From Asterella californica (taxonomy: Eukaryota > Streptophyta > Marchantiopsida > Marchantiales > Aytoniaceae): a stretch of DNA of 64,000 nt. The stretch is from contig JAYKYS010000011.1 of assembly GCA_036924285.1 (NCBI GenBank), positions 3,968,001 through 4,032,000 on the forward strand, given 5' to 3'. The translations under genes and the position numbers were made by a program. A model generated the notes under the pieces. The model ran no database searches. It saw nothing but the letters and a program-made list of their open reading frames with translations, and was not told the DNA's origin. Below, piece by piece: positions 11,689 through 22,268 of the stretch (positions are counted from its first letter, which is position 1; each line of letters opens with the position of its first letter).

Positions 11689-14253
11689 CTATTGGAAATG
11701 AATGGACAAGGGATATGTGGGTCTCAATCCATCCCTATACCGAATCTTGGATTGGAATTGACATTCAATGCATGACCCAACAAACTTCTCTACATCTCGA
11801 TACAATCCTTTCCACCAATACCTCTCCTTGATCTTGGTAAAGGTCGCCCATGTACCTCGATGACCTGCCCATAAGGTATCATGAAATTGTTCGAGTACTT
11901 GTTTCTTGGTCTCTGCATCATCCACTACTCTCAAGGGTACTCCATCTCTCCTCTTTGGCCTCTTCCACAGATATCCATCTCGTAATAGATAGCCATAGGC
12001 CTGATGTCGTATCTCCTTGAAGACTTTCTCCGTCCATTCTTCATACTTCTGAAGAGTGCTTAGATAGCGTCCGATTTCTTTGAGCCTCCCACAGTAGAGT
12101 TCTTCCCTGAAAGGAAGAACACCATCCAAGCGACTGCGGTCCTCGCTTGATAGTTGTAGAACTTGCCCCTCCTCTGCATCATCTTCATCCATATCTTCCG
12201 CCTCCATATCTTCTTCTTGAGAGTACCTAGCTCTAGACAACATGTCTGCCATCGAGTTCATCTTCCCTGCTATGTGCCTCAACTCTGGATTCAACGACCT
12301 AATGTAAGCTATCCAACGTAACATAGCAATATCATGCGTTGTGCAGTTTGCTATCATTCCCAACAGAGGTAAGCAATCAGTTTCAAGTAGTACATGTGCT
12401 CCAATGAGATACTCCTTCTCAGCTTTCATTGCAGTTACAACGCCCCATAGCTCTCGTTTGACTTGAGGGTATCTCCTTTGTCGATCCGAAAGTATGCGAG
12501 CACCAAATCTTGTTGCAAACCTCTTTTCCTCACCATCATCCTGCCCTATTGCCCAACCTATAGCGATAGGACTAGTATCAACAGTAACGACTATGGGTCT
12601 ACCACAATCATAGCTCAACTGTCGTAGAACTGGTGGTGATTTCAACGCTTCTTTTAGTCGCACCATAGCGACCCTCTGCTCCTCACCCCAAGTGAACCTC
12701 CTTCGCTTCCTCAGCAACTCATACAACGGTTCAGACATGTGACCAAAATGAGGAATCCACACTCGATAGAACAAACAAGCTCCCAAGAATCTCCTAACCT
12801 CTGTGGTGTTGACACAATCTTTCATCCTCCCAATGGCATCAACCTTTGATGGGTTTGGACGTCGACCAAAAGCTCCACAAAGATGACCAACAACAACAAT
12901 CTCTGGTACTCCAAAGCTCGACTTCTCTGCTGAAAGAGTGAGATTTACCTCCTCAAGCCTTGTTAAGATCATCTCCACATCGTGAATATGATCAACCACA
13001 AACCTTCGACATCCATCCTCAATCAGCTTCTCATCTTTGTCTTCGACCGCACACCCTTTCATAGGAATATCATCTATGAAAGGTATGGTCTTCTCCGGAA
13101 TGAATTCTCTCAAAATCCTATTCATTGCATTTTGCACATGCGCAACAGAGTTTGTCGCTCCTTGCGGTAATGTACACATCCTTACAAGCCCAAGCGGAGT
13201 ACGCATGGTGGTGAGATCTCTGCTCTCCATTGCCAACTGGAACTGATCATACCCAGAGTATAAATCTCCAATCGAGTAGATAGCACGACCAGCAAAAGCT
13301 TCTGCAACTTCATCTACTATGGGTCCTGCTCCCATGTTTCGAATAGTCACCTTGTTAGCATGTTGCATGTCTTGGATGAACCTAAGAGCCCCTGACTTCT
13401 TAGGTACAGTAAACCACCGACTCGAGTAAGGTCCCATAGATGGCTCTAAAATACCCATGCGTATCTTCTCTTTCAACAATTCCACAAGCTTTGGCAACAT
13501 AGCTCGTGGCACTGGTATAGGCTTCAAGTCCCAAGGCACATGTGGTACTGTGAAGATCACCATGGGTGCTACGACACTCGTATCTGCACATCCAATCTCT
13601 TCTGCACTGAAAGCAAAAGCCTTTCCATGCCTTCTCAACATCTCATGAAAACGCTTTCTCTCTTCCTCAGTGAGAAACTCACCCCCTCCAATCTGTAGTC
13701 GTTTGAGTGTCTCTTCTGTGAACCTGTGTCCTATTCTCTGTGAATCCCGCAGAACTGGTTCAGTCGATGCTCGTTCCACTTGCTTGTTAGAGTCTTCAGG
13801 TAGCTGAGTAGCCACCGGCTTCACTTTACGCGCCACCGTCCTGTATTTTGTATGAACCTGCGCTTCTTGGTGTTTCATGGCTCTACTCTTCTCTAACTCC
13901 AACTCATGATCTCCTTTCATCTGAAGCTGAACCTTGTAGCCGTCCTCGACGAATCTTGTAATCTCCTCATGTAACTCACGTGAACGGATCGCGACTAATC
14001 CATTAACCAAAGAATCGGTGCTTATAAACGACAAAACTTCCTCAAGAGTATCTTCAAAGCCCTCTTCTTCATACACCCCGTTAATGAACTCCCGATCTAA
14101 CAGAACTCCTTGAGTTTTGAAGAGATCTTCCTGCTTCTTCACACATCGTCTTTGTACACTATCCATCTCTTCTACCACTCGAAATCTATTTACACATGTT
14201 TCAGAAAACTGAGCAAATCCACATTTAAACATCTCTTCTTCATCTTCTGGCAT
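11689..14253 (-). CDS. pol: Element B pol: reverse transcriptase, RNase H and integrase zinc domain
   Basis: The 854-codon frame encodes the replication enzymes of a Ty3/gypsy element. In order: a variable spacer (1-150), a conserved VHTKYRTVARKVKPVATQLP, and RT with WFTVPKKSGALRFIQD near 285. The polymerase site PFIDDIPMKG is near 394, the RT/RNase H junction VRRFLGACLFYRVWIPHF follows, RNase H TVDTSPIAIGWAIGQ is near 556, and ETDCLPLLG follows it. The integrase HHCC domain (HDTLWAGH ... CIECQ) is near 788-831. The frame ends at a TAG just before the integrase core. The annotated ATG is probably not the true start: the frame is open upstream through the gag stop, so synthesis by -1 frameshifting from gag is more likely. 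Confidence 0.9.
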   Translation of the reverse strand: MPEDEEEMFKCGFAQFSETCVNRFRVVEEMDSVQRRCVKKQEDLFKTQGVLLDREFINGVYEEEGFEDTLEEVLSFISTDSLVNGLVAIRSRELHEEITRFVEDGYKVQLQMKGDHELELEKSRAMKHQEAQVHTKYRTVARKVKPVATQLPEDSNKQVERASTEPVLRDSQRIGHRFTEETLKRLQIGGGEFLTEEERKRFHEMLRRHGKAFAFSAEEIGCADTSVVAPMVIFTVPHVPWDLKPIPVPRAMLPKLVELLKEKIRMGILEPSMGPYSSRWFTVPKKSGALRFIQDMQHANKVTIRNMGAGPIVDEVAEAFAGRAIYSIGDLYSGYDQFQLAMESRDLTTMRTPLGLVRMCTLPQGATNSVAHVQNAMNRILREFIPEKTIPFIDDIPMKGCAVEDKDEKLIEDGCRRFVVDHIHDVEMILTRLEEVNLTLSAEKSSFGVPEIVVVGHLCGAFGRRPNPSKVDAIGRMKDCVNTTEVRRFLGACLFYRVWIPHFGHMSEPLYELLRKRRRFTWGEEQRVAMVRLKEALKSPPVLRQLSYDCGRPIVVTVDTSPIAIGWAIGQDDGEEKRFATRFGARILSDRQRRYPQVKRELWGVVTAMKAEKEYLIGAHVLLETDCLPLLGMIANCTTHDIAMLRWIAYIRSLNPELRHIAGKMNSMADMLSRARYSQEEDMEAEDMDEDDAEEGQVLQLSSEDRSRLDGVLPFREELYCGRLKEIGRYLSTLQKYEEWTEKVFKEIRHQAYGYLLRDGYLWKRPKRRDGVPLRVVDDAETKKQVLEQFHDTLWAGHRGTWATFTKIKERYWWKGLYRDVEKFVGSCIECQFQSKIRYRDGLRPTYPLSIHFQ

Positions 14254-14312
14254 TAGCGGAAGGCTCTTTCTCCTATCAACACTCCCATACTCCCGCCCTA
14301 CAGGAGTGCTAA

Positions 14313-16658
14313 CTAAAAATCCGAAAACTCTTTGTCAGTCCTTAAAGGACTGTCCCTTAGCTTCTCTCTGTTCCTTTCATGACCCGTACGTACAGTAAGA
14401 AACTGTACCGCTCTCGTACCATCTTGACTTCTAATACGAGCATAATGAGACCCATCGTCCATTACTTTCGTCTCCATCCTAGACGCAGTAATATATGGTT
14501 GACCTAGGATCACAAGATAAGCAGCTACACTCTGAACAAAAAAGTTTTGTTCTATCTCTACATCTCCTATACGAGTTTTGACAGCTGGACAGGCACCAAA
14601 AAGTTCACCTCTTTGGTTGTTAGCAGCACGAAGAACCCATCCATGTCCTGTGTCGATTGGCCACTTCCCCTTCTCGTAAACGTTTTTGGACATGATATTA
14701 ATCTCTGAACCATGATCCACCAACGCCACTATAGCCTCTGACAAGTTACCCAGTCGGACCCTTGTCTCTGTAGTTGCACGACCCCAATACGCTCGAGAAT
14801 AGTGACTCTCATGCTGCTTCTCGTCGCCATGTTCTGCAGCACAGTCTGAAACCCTTGTCTCTCTTCTATTCGACGCCTGTAGTACATGCTTTTGGGCAAA
14901 TACGCGACCTAACTCTTCATCTTCTTCCCCAGTGATGTCAGTATCCAATGTTTTCACCATCACTGTATCTGCAGTCATCTGCCTCTTTCTCTTGATCACA
15001 TCTATGATCAACTCATGAAAGTCACGTTTTGCTATTCCTAAGGCCTCTCGCAAGGAAAATTCTATCTTTGCATCCAAAATTCTCTCTTCAAGAATCTCCT
15101 TCAAGTTGGTGCTGGTCTCGATATCAGACTGTAGTCTGTAGGTCGGTGCTTTACCTTTGCCCTTTGAAGAAGCTCCTTTGCCTTTCTCTCTCATCTCCGT
15201 GTCATAAATAGGAACATCAACCATAGGTTTAGATGTTGATGCTCCTTGAGACGTCGAAGGGATATTAGAAGGTGATGCCTCTTGTTGTCCTCTCCTCTTA
15301 GTGGCTCTGGTTCTCCTTGTAGCCTCCTCCGGATCAGCAACATCATCATCGCGTCTCCTTTTCTCTTCCACAATCGCATCCTGCCAGCTTACATGCTTCT
15401 CTTGTACCAGGTAAGCTTTGACACACCCTGCCTCTACAGGATCATCCCATCCAGTAATGCGGCGAATTGCCTCCGCACCTCGTAACATTACTTCTCGTGG
15501 AACTTCAACTACATCGCTCTTAACAGCTGCTACAACCGGTACATCTACTTCAATCGCAAATGTTTCAGGCTCTATTGTACGTATTGCCGTAGCTATACCA
15601 ACCTGACCTCTCACCAAGCTCTTCATTCCTCCCTTACCAAAGTTGGTACTCAACGGCGCACCAGTTTGGGCGAGATGAATCTTTCCATCTCTAAAATTCA
15701 CGACTCCGGTTCTGAGAGCCTCAGAAAAGTCCTCACAATCCCGACGTTGGTGTTCAGTACTGTCACACCATATACATCTTCTAACAAAATTTCTGCTAGT
15801 TGAAGATGTATTGGTATCACCAGGACTTCGACTATGCTTTAGCTCTGCCATCTCTATCCTTAACTCTCTCAGACCCTTAACCAACTCATCGATTGCCGAA
15901 TCTTCAATCTTGCTATTGGCAGGCTTGGGCAATGGAGCTAAAGAGACATCAGACCTCAAGGTTGCAGCTCTACCTCTTCCACGTTTCTGCTTCGTGAGAA
16001 TAGTAACAGCTTCCTCTACCTTTCTCCAGTCTGTGCTCACTCCTCCTTCTTCCCCCTTGTCTGCTAGCATCAAGAAAAGCTTGTCCTCTAGATTTTCATC
16101 AGCAGCTTCTAGAAAAAGTTCTGTCTTCCTTAAGTCAAGCGTTGTCCTCTCGGATGGAGACAATTGACAGAACCGTTTCTCAAACTCACGCAGCAACTCA
16201 TTTGGCGTCATCTCATTCCCAAGACGCTGCTCTATCCACTCCAAGAATGTTCTCTTGGTTACTCTATCCGCATCATCATCAAAAAATTCACTCTTCAACC
16301 TCTGCTCATACTCCTCCCAAGAACTCGTACGTGCATCCTTCAACTTTGTCACTTGACTACGGATCTCAGGTATCACAGCCAACTCGAAACTAGAAATCAT
16401 CTCTGTCTCAGGCACACGATTTACCTCCATCTCACAAATATACTCCCGAACATACTTCGTGATGTTCCTTCCATCGAACCTCCCCAACTTCTTCACCACC
16501 GCTTGTAGAGCTCTTGTAGACTTCTGCTCTCCAACATCGCCTCCTTGTTGTTGTCTCAACAACATCGTCAATGCTCGAAGCAGATCGTCCGCTCCTCCTC
16601 CACTCGTCCCCATTCCTTCGGGAAGATTCATACTTGACGCTCCTCGGCAACAACTCAC
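14313..16658 (-). CDS. gag: Element B gag-protease polyprotein
   Basis: The 781-codon frame encodes capsid, nucleocapsid and protease in one polyprotein. The N-terminal 240 residues form the helical retrotransposon gag domain (conserved FELAVIPEIRSQV and KRTFLEWIEQ). A single CCHC zinc knuckle, RCIWCDSTEHQRRDC, lies near residue 292. A charged linker follows, then a second conserved block (LQSDIETSTNLKEILEERIL). The aspartic protease has VDHGSEINIMSK near residue 643 and VILGQPYITASRMETKV near 700. His in the D-H-G-S loop is unusual for this enzyme class. The stop at 14313-14315 lies in GGATTTTTAG; the pol frame at -1 is open through it. The ATG chosen is the first in frame, 17 bases inside the primer-binding site. 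Confidence 0.92.
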   Translation of the reverse strand: MSCCRGASSMNLPEGMGTSGGGADDLLRALTMLLRQQQGGDVGEQKSTRALQAVVKKLGRFDGRNITKYVREYICEMEVNRVPETEMISSFELAVIPEIRSQVTKLKDARTSSWEEYEQRLKSEFFDDDADRVTKRTFLEWIEQRLGNEMTPNELLREFEKRFCQLSPSERTTLDLRKTELFLEAADENLEDKLFLMLADKGEEGGVSTDWRKVEEAVTILTKQKRGRGRAATLRSDVSLAPLPKPANSKIEDSAIDELVKGLRELRIEMAELKHSRSPGDTNTSSTSRNFVRRCIWCDSTEHQRRDCEDFSEALRTGVVNFRDGKIHLAQTGAPLSTNFGKGGMKSLVRGQVGIATAIRTIEPETFAIEVDVPVVAAVKSDVVEVPREVMLRGAEAIRRITGWDDPVEAGCVKAYLVQEKHVSWQDAIVEEKRRRDDDVADPEEATRRTRATKRRGQQEASPSNIPSTSQGASTSKPMVDVPIYDTEMREKGKGASSKGKGKAPTYRLQSDIETSTNLKEILEERILDAKIEFSLREALGIAKRDFHELIIDVIKRKRQMTADTVMVKTLDTDITGEEDEELGRVFAQKHVLQASNRRETRVSDCAAEHGDEKQHESHYSRAYWGRATTETRVRLGNLSEAIVALVDHGSEINIMSKNVYEKGKWPIDTGHGWVLRAANNQRGELFGACPAVKTRIGDVEIEQNFFVQSVAAYLVILGQPYITASRMETKVMDDGSHYARIRSQDGTRAVQFLTVRTGHERNREKLRDSPLRTDKEFSDF

Positions 16659-16677
16659 TCAACCACCTCAAAGCGTG

Positions 16678-16695
16678 CTCTCAGTGGAAGCACCA
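16678..16695 (-). promoter_or_regulatory. Primer-binding site of element B (tRNA-Thr type)
   Basis: The plus strand reads CTCTCAGTGGAAGCACCA, a tRNA 3' end with CCA, four bases from the 5' LTR. The acceptor strand TGGAAGC pairs with GCTTCTA or GCTTCCA. The tRNA-Thr(AGT)-like fragment at 45196-45247 begins with GCTTCTA, so a threonine tRNA is the likely primer. Element D has the same site at 62162-62179. Confidence 0.75.
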
Positions 16696-16699
16696 AATA

Positions 16700-18732
16700 T
16701 GTCGTAGCGAGAGCCTTTCCTTTGAGCAAGGGCGTACCTTCTGGCTGTGACTAGCGATCAATGCACAGCAGAGCGACAAGTTTCTTGTAGATTTCTCTCT
16801 AACTTCCTCGATAACTAAGCACTTTCTTTCTCTCAGTAAAGGGTCAAGATAACTACACAAAAACGTTGGATGATCATGGGCACGACAAACGGGATATGTG
16901 ATGACATGATTTCTCGGTAGTATTCCTCTCCGAAGTTTCTCACTACTAGGGCTTCGTACATGACTTTGGGTCGACAGATGTGTCTTATCTCGCACTGGGT
17001 GTTAAAGTTTACAGGAGGGAGCTGATTTAGATCCATTCTTCGTTAGATGAGGATAAAGACGGTGAGATCCCATTCTTGGCCGTAAGTGACAACAGGTAAG
17101 ATCACAGGGACAGGCGAGAGCATGACTTGCGCGGTAAAGTTATGCTCGAAGGATCCTATCAGAAACTGTTGAAAGTGAACTCGTTCCATGTACATCAGTT
17201 TAATCGAGAAAGGGTTTCGAAAAGGAAATCTGGGCGGTAAGTAGAGTCCTTCGTCCATCTCTCACAACATGTGCACTACAACTACAAAGGTATCTCGAAC
17301 CATAAAACTCCGATACAATCTCATAGGATCACCACGATCTCTCCAGGAACAATCTCTTGGATTTCTCAAGGTCGAATGCCCCCACACAGGTCACTCCCCT
17401 TTGCTTAAAAGTTTCGAACACAAAACAAGGACAGGTGCAAGCTCCCTAACCAAGCAACCCCAGCCTCACGGACCGATGAGGTGGCACACATGCACATCGC
17501 ATGTTTGGTGCCGCCATACTCATCCACGTGTGGGTCTTCTGGGTGAAAGGTTCTAATGCATGCACCGTAACGTGTCCCAACAACCGGAGACTAGGCTAGA
17601 CAGGTAGTCGACTCTACAGGTCAAAGATCGCACTTTGCCACGTTGAGTGCGAACCTAACAACCACATGACGTGGATACAACGTAGGTCGCTAAAGTCATA
17701 TCTACGCCTAGAATACTCTCCAAAGCAATACAAATGTCGCACTGGATACTTTTCAGCCAGCTGCCGCTAACAACTCGAGACCTAGAGTAGATATCGTTGC
17801 CGATACAACTCGGCAGAAAAACCAGCGAACTTTCACACATGATAGGTACAGATCTACGGCTCAGTCTCCTCTCAAACTTGCCACGTAGGTAGGATACTAA
17901 AATCTCTACTTGCATGTCAAATTTCAGGAAGATCTGACGGCTAGATCTCCTCCCACAATTAACACAAATCCATAGAAACTAACACGCACTTCCAATCTCA
18001 GATTCAGGACAGAAGCTTCTTCGACTAAATGAACCGTCCACTCCCACTCCAACTTCCTGTGCTATCAATTCAGAAGGTAAACTCACTACACAGGAAATTT
18101 GAGCCGATTTGACCGTTCTGATCGTCCTCCATAAATCTGCAAACTCGCTGTTTCAGATTGACAGCTTTCTGCACCCCGTCGCCTTCAAATCGCCATTGCG
18201 CTCAATCCGCACAACATCCGGTGGTGAAATTTGTGGTCAGAGCTTCAGCAGCTGACAGACTACAAGCCCATGAAATCTGGCCTCAATCTGACGGCTCAAT
18301 CACTCAAACCCCTTAATCTTACAATCGGAAGAGAAACTCTTGTACTCTCATCACTCTATGAACTTCAAATCGCCATAACGTATGCCCTGGACCTCCAAAT
18401 CGAGTGAAATTTGTGGTCAGATTGCTCCTCCCATTGAGAGCTCTCCGTCCATGTCCTCTGATCTTCCCAATCCCTCGTCAAAAGTGCCCCGAACCTCCCA
18501 GAACGCGCACTTAGGTAGAGGACAAGTTACCTTCACTTTTTGGAGGACCAATGAGAAGTTAAAGGACTCAACCTTGTCCTTTTCTGCCCCATGGAGACCC
18601 CCAGCAAATAATAGAGCATTTTAAGCTCATAAGAGCAATGTTTTAGATCCCATTACACCACAACTTCTACAACTGTGCGCAAAACGCACTTATATGCGTA
18701 ATTTACATACTAGTTGGTCCCACAACATGACA
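16700..18732 (-). repeat. Element B 5' LTR (LTR1 family)
   Basis: This is the second 2033-bp copy of the element B LTR, running from TGTCGTAGCG to ...ACATGACA. The right flank is ACGT, matching the left flank of the element. Confidence 0.95.
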
Positions 18733-18776
18733 ACGTTGTAACCACATCATGTGGTTGTCAGGTTCGCACTCAACGT
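18733..18776 (+). mobile_element. Solo LTR1, part 2 of 3
   Basis: These 44 bp continue the reverse-oriented solo LTR1 after element B. They begin with the ACGT duplication of element B and end with the ACGT duplication of the next inserted solo LTR. They correspond to the reverse complement of about 9565-9606 in the element B LTR. Confidence 0.85.
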
Positions 18777-20059
18777 TGTCGGAGTGTAATCCGTCTACCT
18801 AGGAAAGCGCCGGGCTTCTGGCTGTGGTTGTTTACTCAAGAGGTTGGCTTTCAGGTTACAACAGAGGCTATAAACACTCACACAGATGTGTAAGATCTAG
18901 TAATATACCCAGAAGGCGAAATTCAGGTCTAGCTGGCAGTAATAGGATCCGGCGGCGAACTTTGACACTCACGGAGAAGAAAACTATGAAGGTTTAGACC
19001 TCTAAACTTCCCCTGCATGCAAATGAGGTACTACTGAACTCACAGACGAAATTTCAGCCTGAGATCAAATTCTGACACGGAGATATGAACAGAAAAGTTT
19101 TGAGCAAGAAAACTATGGCAATTTCTGGTACCTAGCTGGCTATTTCAACCTATAACAGGAGTTTGGCTCGATCAATTTCGAAGTTTCTTACAAGATTTGC
19201 AGTCTACAGGGTACTAAACATCCCTGTGAAGTTGGGACTCCTGAATGTACACAGAACTGCAGATCTCCTCCTCTGAAGTCGCTGCTCTAGATTAAGAGCT
19301 TTTCAGACCCCCTAAGCTTCAGCGGCCGCCCTGAATTACTCAGTTGCTCAATCGATATGAAACTTTTTGTGAAATCGTAGCCCTGCTGGCGGAGAACACA
19401 ACCTCGAAGTTTTGAAGCAATTTCCTCAAATCTGCTGCGAGTGACACTGAAAACCCTAAATCCAACAAAAGTGATTCAATTCTAGCACAATCCGAACTTC
19501 AATTGCTCATAACTCCGCCTTTATTGACTCAAATCGATCGAAATTTTCACTGGAAGTGCTTGGCATGACGAGCCCTCTCTCCCTGTGCTCTCCGATTTCG
19601 AAGATCCCCCACCAAATGCTCGAACTCTACTCTAGAGCTCTGTTTCTAAATTTAGAGTTAAACTAAAGATAAAAACAGACCAATGGGAGTTCATAGCTCC
19701 AATTGGTTGTCCTTTAGTACCCTAAACCACGTGGCAACTTAGTTTTACTCATAGGCTACCACGTCAAGCCCCCTAGAGTGCCAGCGTAAAACTTAAATTA
19801 CTTAAAACGACACGTAGCCCCGAAAAATAACTTAAATCAGCTAAAAAGCGTGCATGGGCGACACGCAAATACAACCCATGAGCTTAAGCCCTATCAACAT
19901 GGTAATCAACCTACTAAGACTCAAAATAGTGTTAACACCGTATGCAAAGGTGTCAAACATATACATAAACGACTAGAAGTAATATAAGTTAACTTCTAGA
20001 ACTACTAAACTCAAGCGTCGGAGTAGAAATATAACATGTAGCCGCCAAGTAGCGCGACA
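18777..20059 (-). mobile_element. Solo LTR2 inserted in solo LTR1
   Basis: This 1283-bp LTR begins TGTCGGAGTG and ends GCGACA. It is flanked by ACGT at 18773-18776 and 20060-20063. It belongs to the same family as the element A LTR (22269-23651) and has exactly the same length as the reverse-oriented solo LTR at 59192-60474. No internal element sequence remains, which fits recombination between two LTRs after insertion. Many of its short reading frames are chance. Confidence 0.92.
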
Positions 20060-21002
20060 ACGTGGCAAAGTGCGATCCTTGACCTGTTAAGTCGACTACC
20101 TGTCTAGCCTAGTCTCTTGTATTGGGACACGTTACGGTGCATGCATTTGAGCCTTTCACCCAGACGACCTACACGTGGATGAGTATGACGGCACCAAACA
20201 TGCGTTGTGCATGTGTGCCACCTCATCGGCCCGTGTGGCCTGGGTTGCTCGGTTAGGGAGCTTGCACCTGTCCTTGTTTTGTGTTCGAAACTTTTAAGCA
20301 AAGGGGAGTGACCTGTGTGGGGGCATTCGACCTTGAGAAATCCAAGAGATTGTTCGTGGAGAGATCGTGGTGATCTTAGGAGATTGTATCAGAGTTTTAT
20401 GGATCGAGATACCTTTGTAGTTGGAGTGCACATGTTGTGAGAGATGGACGAAGGACTCTACTTACCGCCCAAATTTCCTTTTCGAAACCCTTTCCAGATT
20501 AAACTGATGTACATGGAACGAGTTCACTTTCAACAGTTTCTGATAGGATCCTTCGGGCATAACTTTACCGCGCAAGTCATGCTCTCGCGTGTCCCTGTGA
20601 TCTTATCTGTTGTAACTTACGGCCAAGAATGGGATCTCACCGTCTTTATCCTCATCTAACGAAGGATGGATCTAAATCAGCTCCCTCCTGTAAATTTTAA
20701 CACCCAGTGCGAGATAAGACACATCTGTCGACCCAAAGCCATGTACGAAGCCCTAGTAGTGAGAAACTTCGGAGAGGAATACTACCGAGAGATCATGTCA
20801 TCACATATCCCGTTTGTCGTGCCCATGATTATCCAACGTTTTTGTGTAGTTATCTTGACCCTTTACTGAGAGAAAGAAAGTGCTTAGTTATTGAGGAAGT
20901 TAGAGAGAAATCTACGAGATACTAGCCGCTCTGTTGTGCGTCGATCGCTAGCCACAGCCAGAAGGTACGCCCTTGCTCAAAGGAAAGGTTCTCGCTACGA
21001 CA
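20060..21002 (+). mobile_element. Solo LTR1, part 3 of 3
   Basis: The final part of the reverse-oriented LTR1 runs to GCTACGACA at 21002, followed by ACGG, the duplicate of 8074-8077. It is the reverse complement of about 8624-9564 of the element B LTR with scattered differences. The small frames at 20444-20659 and 20666-20869 are the same recurring LTR frames seen near 8757-9182 and 16833-17258. Confidence 0.9.
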
Positions 21003-22192
21003 ACGGACCGCACTACATCAGACCACAACCCAGTAGCCCCTTTCTCTCTCTCCATCTCCACTTTCACTCCACAGGTAGCAGCATTCACAAGAGAAACAAC
21101 ATGTGATGCTGATATCTCATTCACAAGTCTCTTCATACCACCCTTGCCAAAGTTGGTTCCCAACATCATCCTAGTCTCTCTCAGATGGATCTTACCATCT
21201 TTGAAGAAGACCAGATCCTTCCTCAATGCATCTGAAAACTCCCCACAATCTCTTCTTACATGGTCTAGGCTATCACACCATATACAACGATGAACAAAGC
21301 CTTCTCTCATCTCAGGTCTCTGCATAGCAGGTTGTACATTCTGCTCCTTCTCTTCTAACCTAGTGAGCTTAAGCTTAAGCTCCTTCATACCCTTAATCAA
21401 CTCATCAAGCGGTGAGTCTTCCTCTCTAGCAATTACCAAAGCGGGCTTAGTAGGCAACTGCTTGACAGAAATTATTAGAGGTGCTACTTCACTTACCACC
21501 ACCTTGTCCCTTCTTCTCTGTCTCTTGGTCAGCAAAGAAACAACCTCTTCAACCTCCTTCCAATCAGTCTTCAATCCTCTCTCCTCACTCTTGTCTTCCA
21601 GCAACAGCTCAAGCTTCTCCTGAATAGTCACGTCCGCTGCTTGTAGGAAAAGCTCGGTCTTCTCCACCTCTAGTGTAAGCTTCTCTGTCCTAGAAAGCTG
21701 AGCATATTGACGATCAAACTCCGTTAACAACTCATTTACAGACAAACCTTTGTTAGGCTTAACCACCCACTCCAAGAACGTTCTCTTGGTCACCCTCTCT
21801 GAATCTCCAGTGTAGTACTCCTCCTTCAAAGCACGCATAAAGTTCTCCCAACTCTGTCCTTGCTGCTGCTTGAGCTCCTTCACACGCCCACGAATCTCAA
21901 GCACAACAGCAAGTTCAAAGTTCTCCACCATCTCCTTCTCAGGTACCTTGTTCACCTCCATCTCCCTAGCATAGTATCGCACGTACTTGGAAATATCTGT
22001 CCCCTTGAACTGGTCCATCTGATGCACCACAGATTGCAATGCTTTGGTTGCTAATACCTCCTTCCTCTCTGTGCTCTGCTGCTGCTGCATAAACATAGAA
22101 AAAGCTTGGAACATCTTCATCGTAGCAGCATCCAACTGAACAGGTTGCTGAGCAGCAGCAGCACCTCCACTTGATGATCCTTGGTTGACCAC
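21003..22192 (-). pseudogene. gag: Element A gag N-terminal part, right half of the split gag
   Basis: The gag of element A starts at 22192 with a Ser/Gly/Ala/Gln-rich leader. The capsid-like region resembles B (FELAVVLEIRGRVKELKQ and KRTFLEWVVK). A CCHC knuckle, RCIWCDSLDHVRRDC, lies near residue 300, and a segment resembling the B linker follows. The reading frame leaves element A at 21003 and runs on into the solo LTR until 20948, so the last 18 or so residues of the apparent protein are not gag. The true continuation is at 8077 and downwards. Confidence 0.9.
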
Positions 22193-22240
22193 GATATCTG
22201 ATCCTGTAACACTCTCAAGAAAACTCCCACACTAGGTGTT

Positions 22241-22257
22241 TCACGTCGAGTTCACCA
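22241..22257 (-). promoter_or_regulatory. Putative primer-binding site of element A
   Basis: The plus strand reads TCACGTCGAGTTCACCA, which has the form of a tRNA 3' end with CCA, located 11 bases from the LTR. It differs from the threonine-type site in B and D. The tRNA species was not identified from the sequence alone, so this is less certain than the other two sites. Confidence 0.45.
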
Positions 22258-22268
22258 AAAAGATAGTA

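Larger units (their letters stand above)
8624..18732 (-). mobile_element. Element B: nearly intact Ty3/gypsy retrotransposon
   Basis: Element B is about 10.1 kb with two LTRs of equal length (8624-10656 and 16700-18732), each beginning TGTCG and ending GACA. By eye the LTRs differ at about 17 positions, so insertion is fairly recent. A purine tract lies inside the left LTR and a tRNA-Thr-like primer site lies inside the right LTR. The internal region carries a gag-protease frame and a pol frame in -1 relation. It is flanked by ACGT on both sides (8620-8623 and 18733-18736) and sits inside the solo LTR1. One TAG in integrase is the only obvious lesion. Confidence 0.95.

Noticed and set aside
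10657..16699. Possible chromodomain at the integrase C-terminus of element B
   Set aside because: The tail after the GPY/F module is acidic and lacks the aromatic pattern of a chromodomain.
8619..18737. A 5-bp target duplication for element B
   Set aside because: The fifth base differs on the two sides (TACGT versus ACGTT); only ACGT is shared. The same holds for the other insertions.
20948..21006. Last residues of the element A gag frame as a real protein end
   Set aside because: The frame has run into the inserted solo LTR; the true continuation is at 8077 and downwards.
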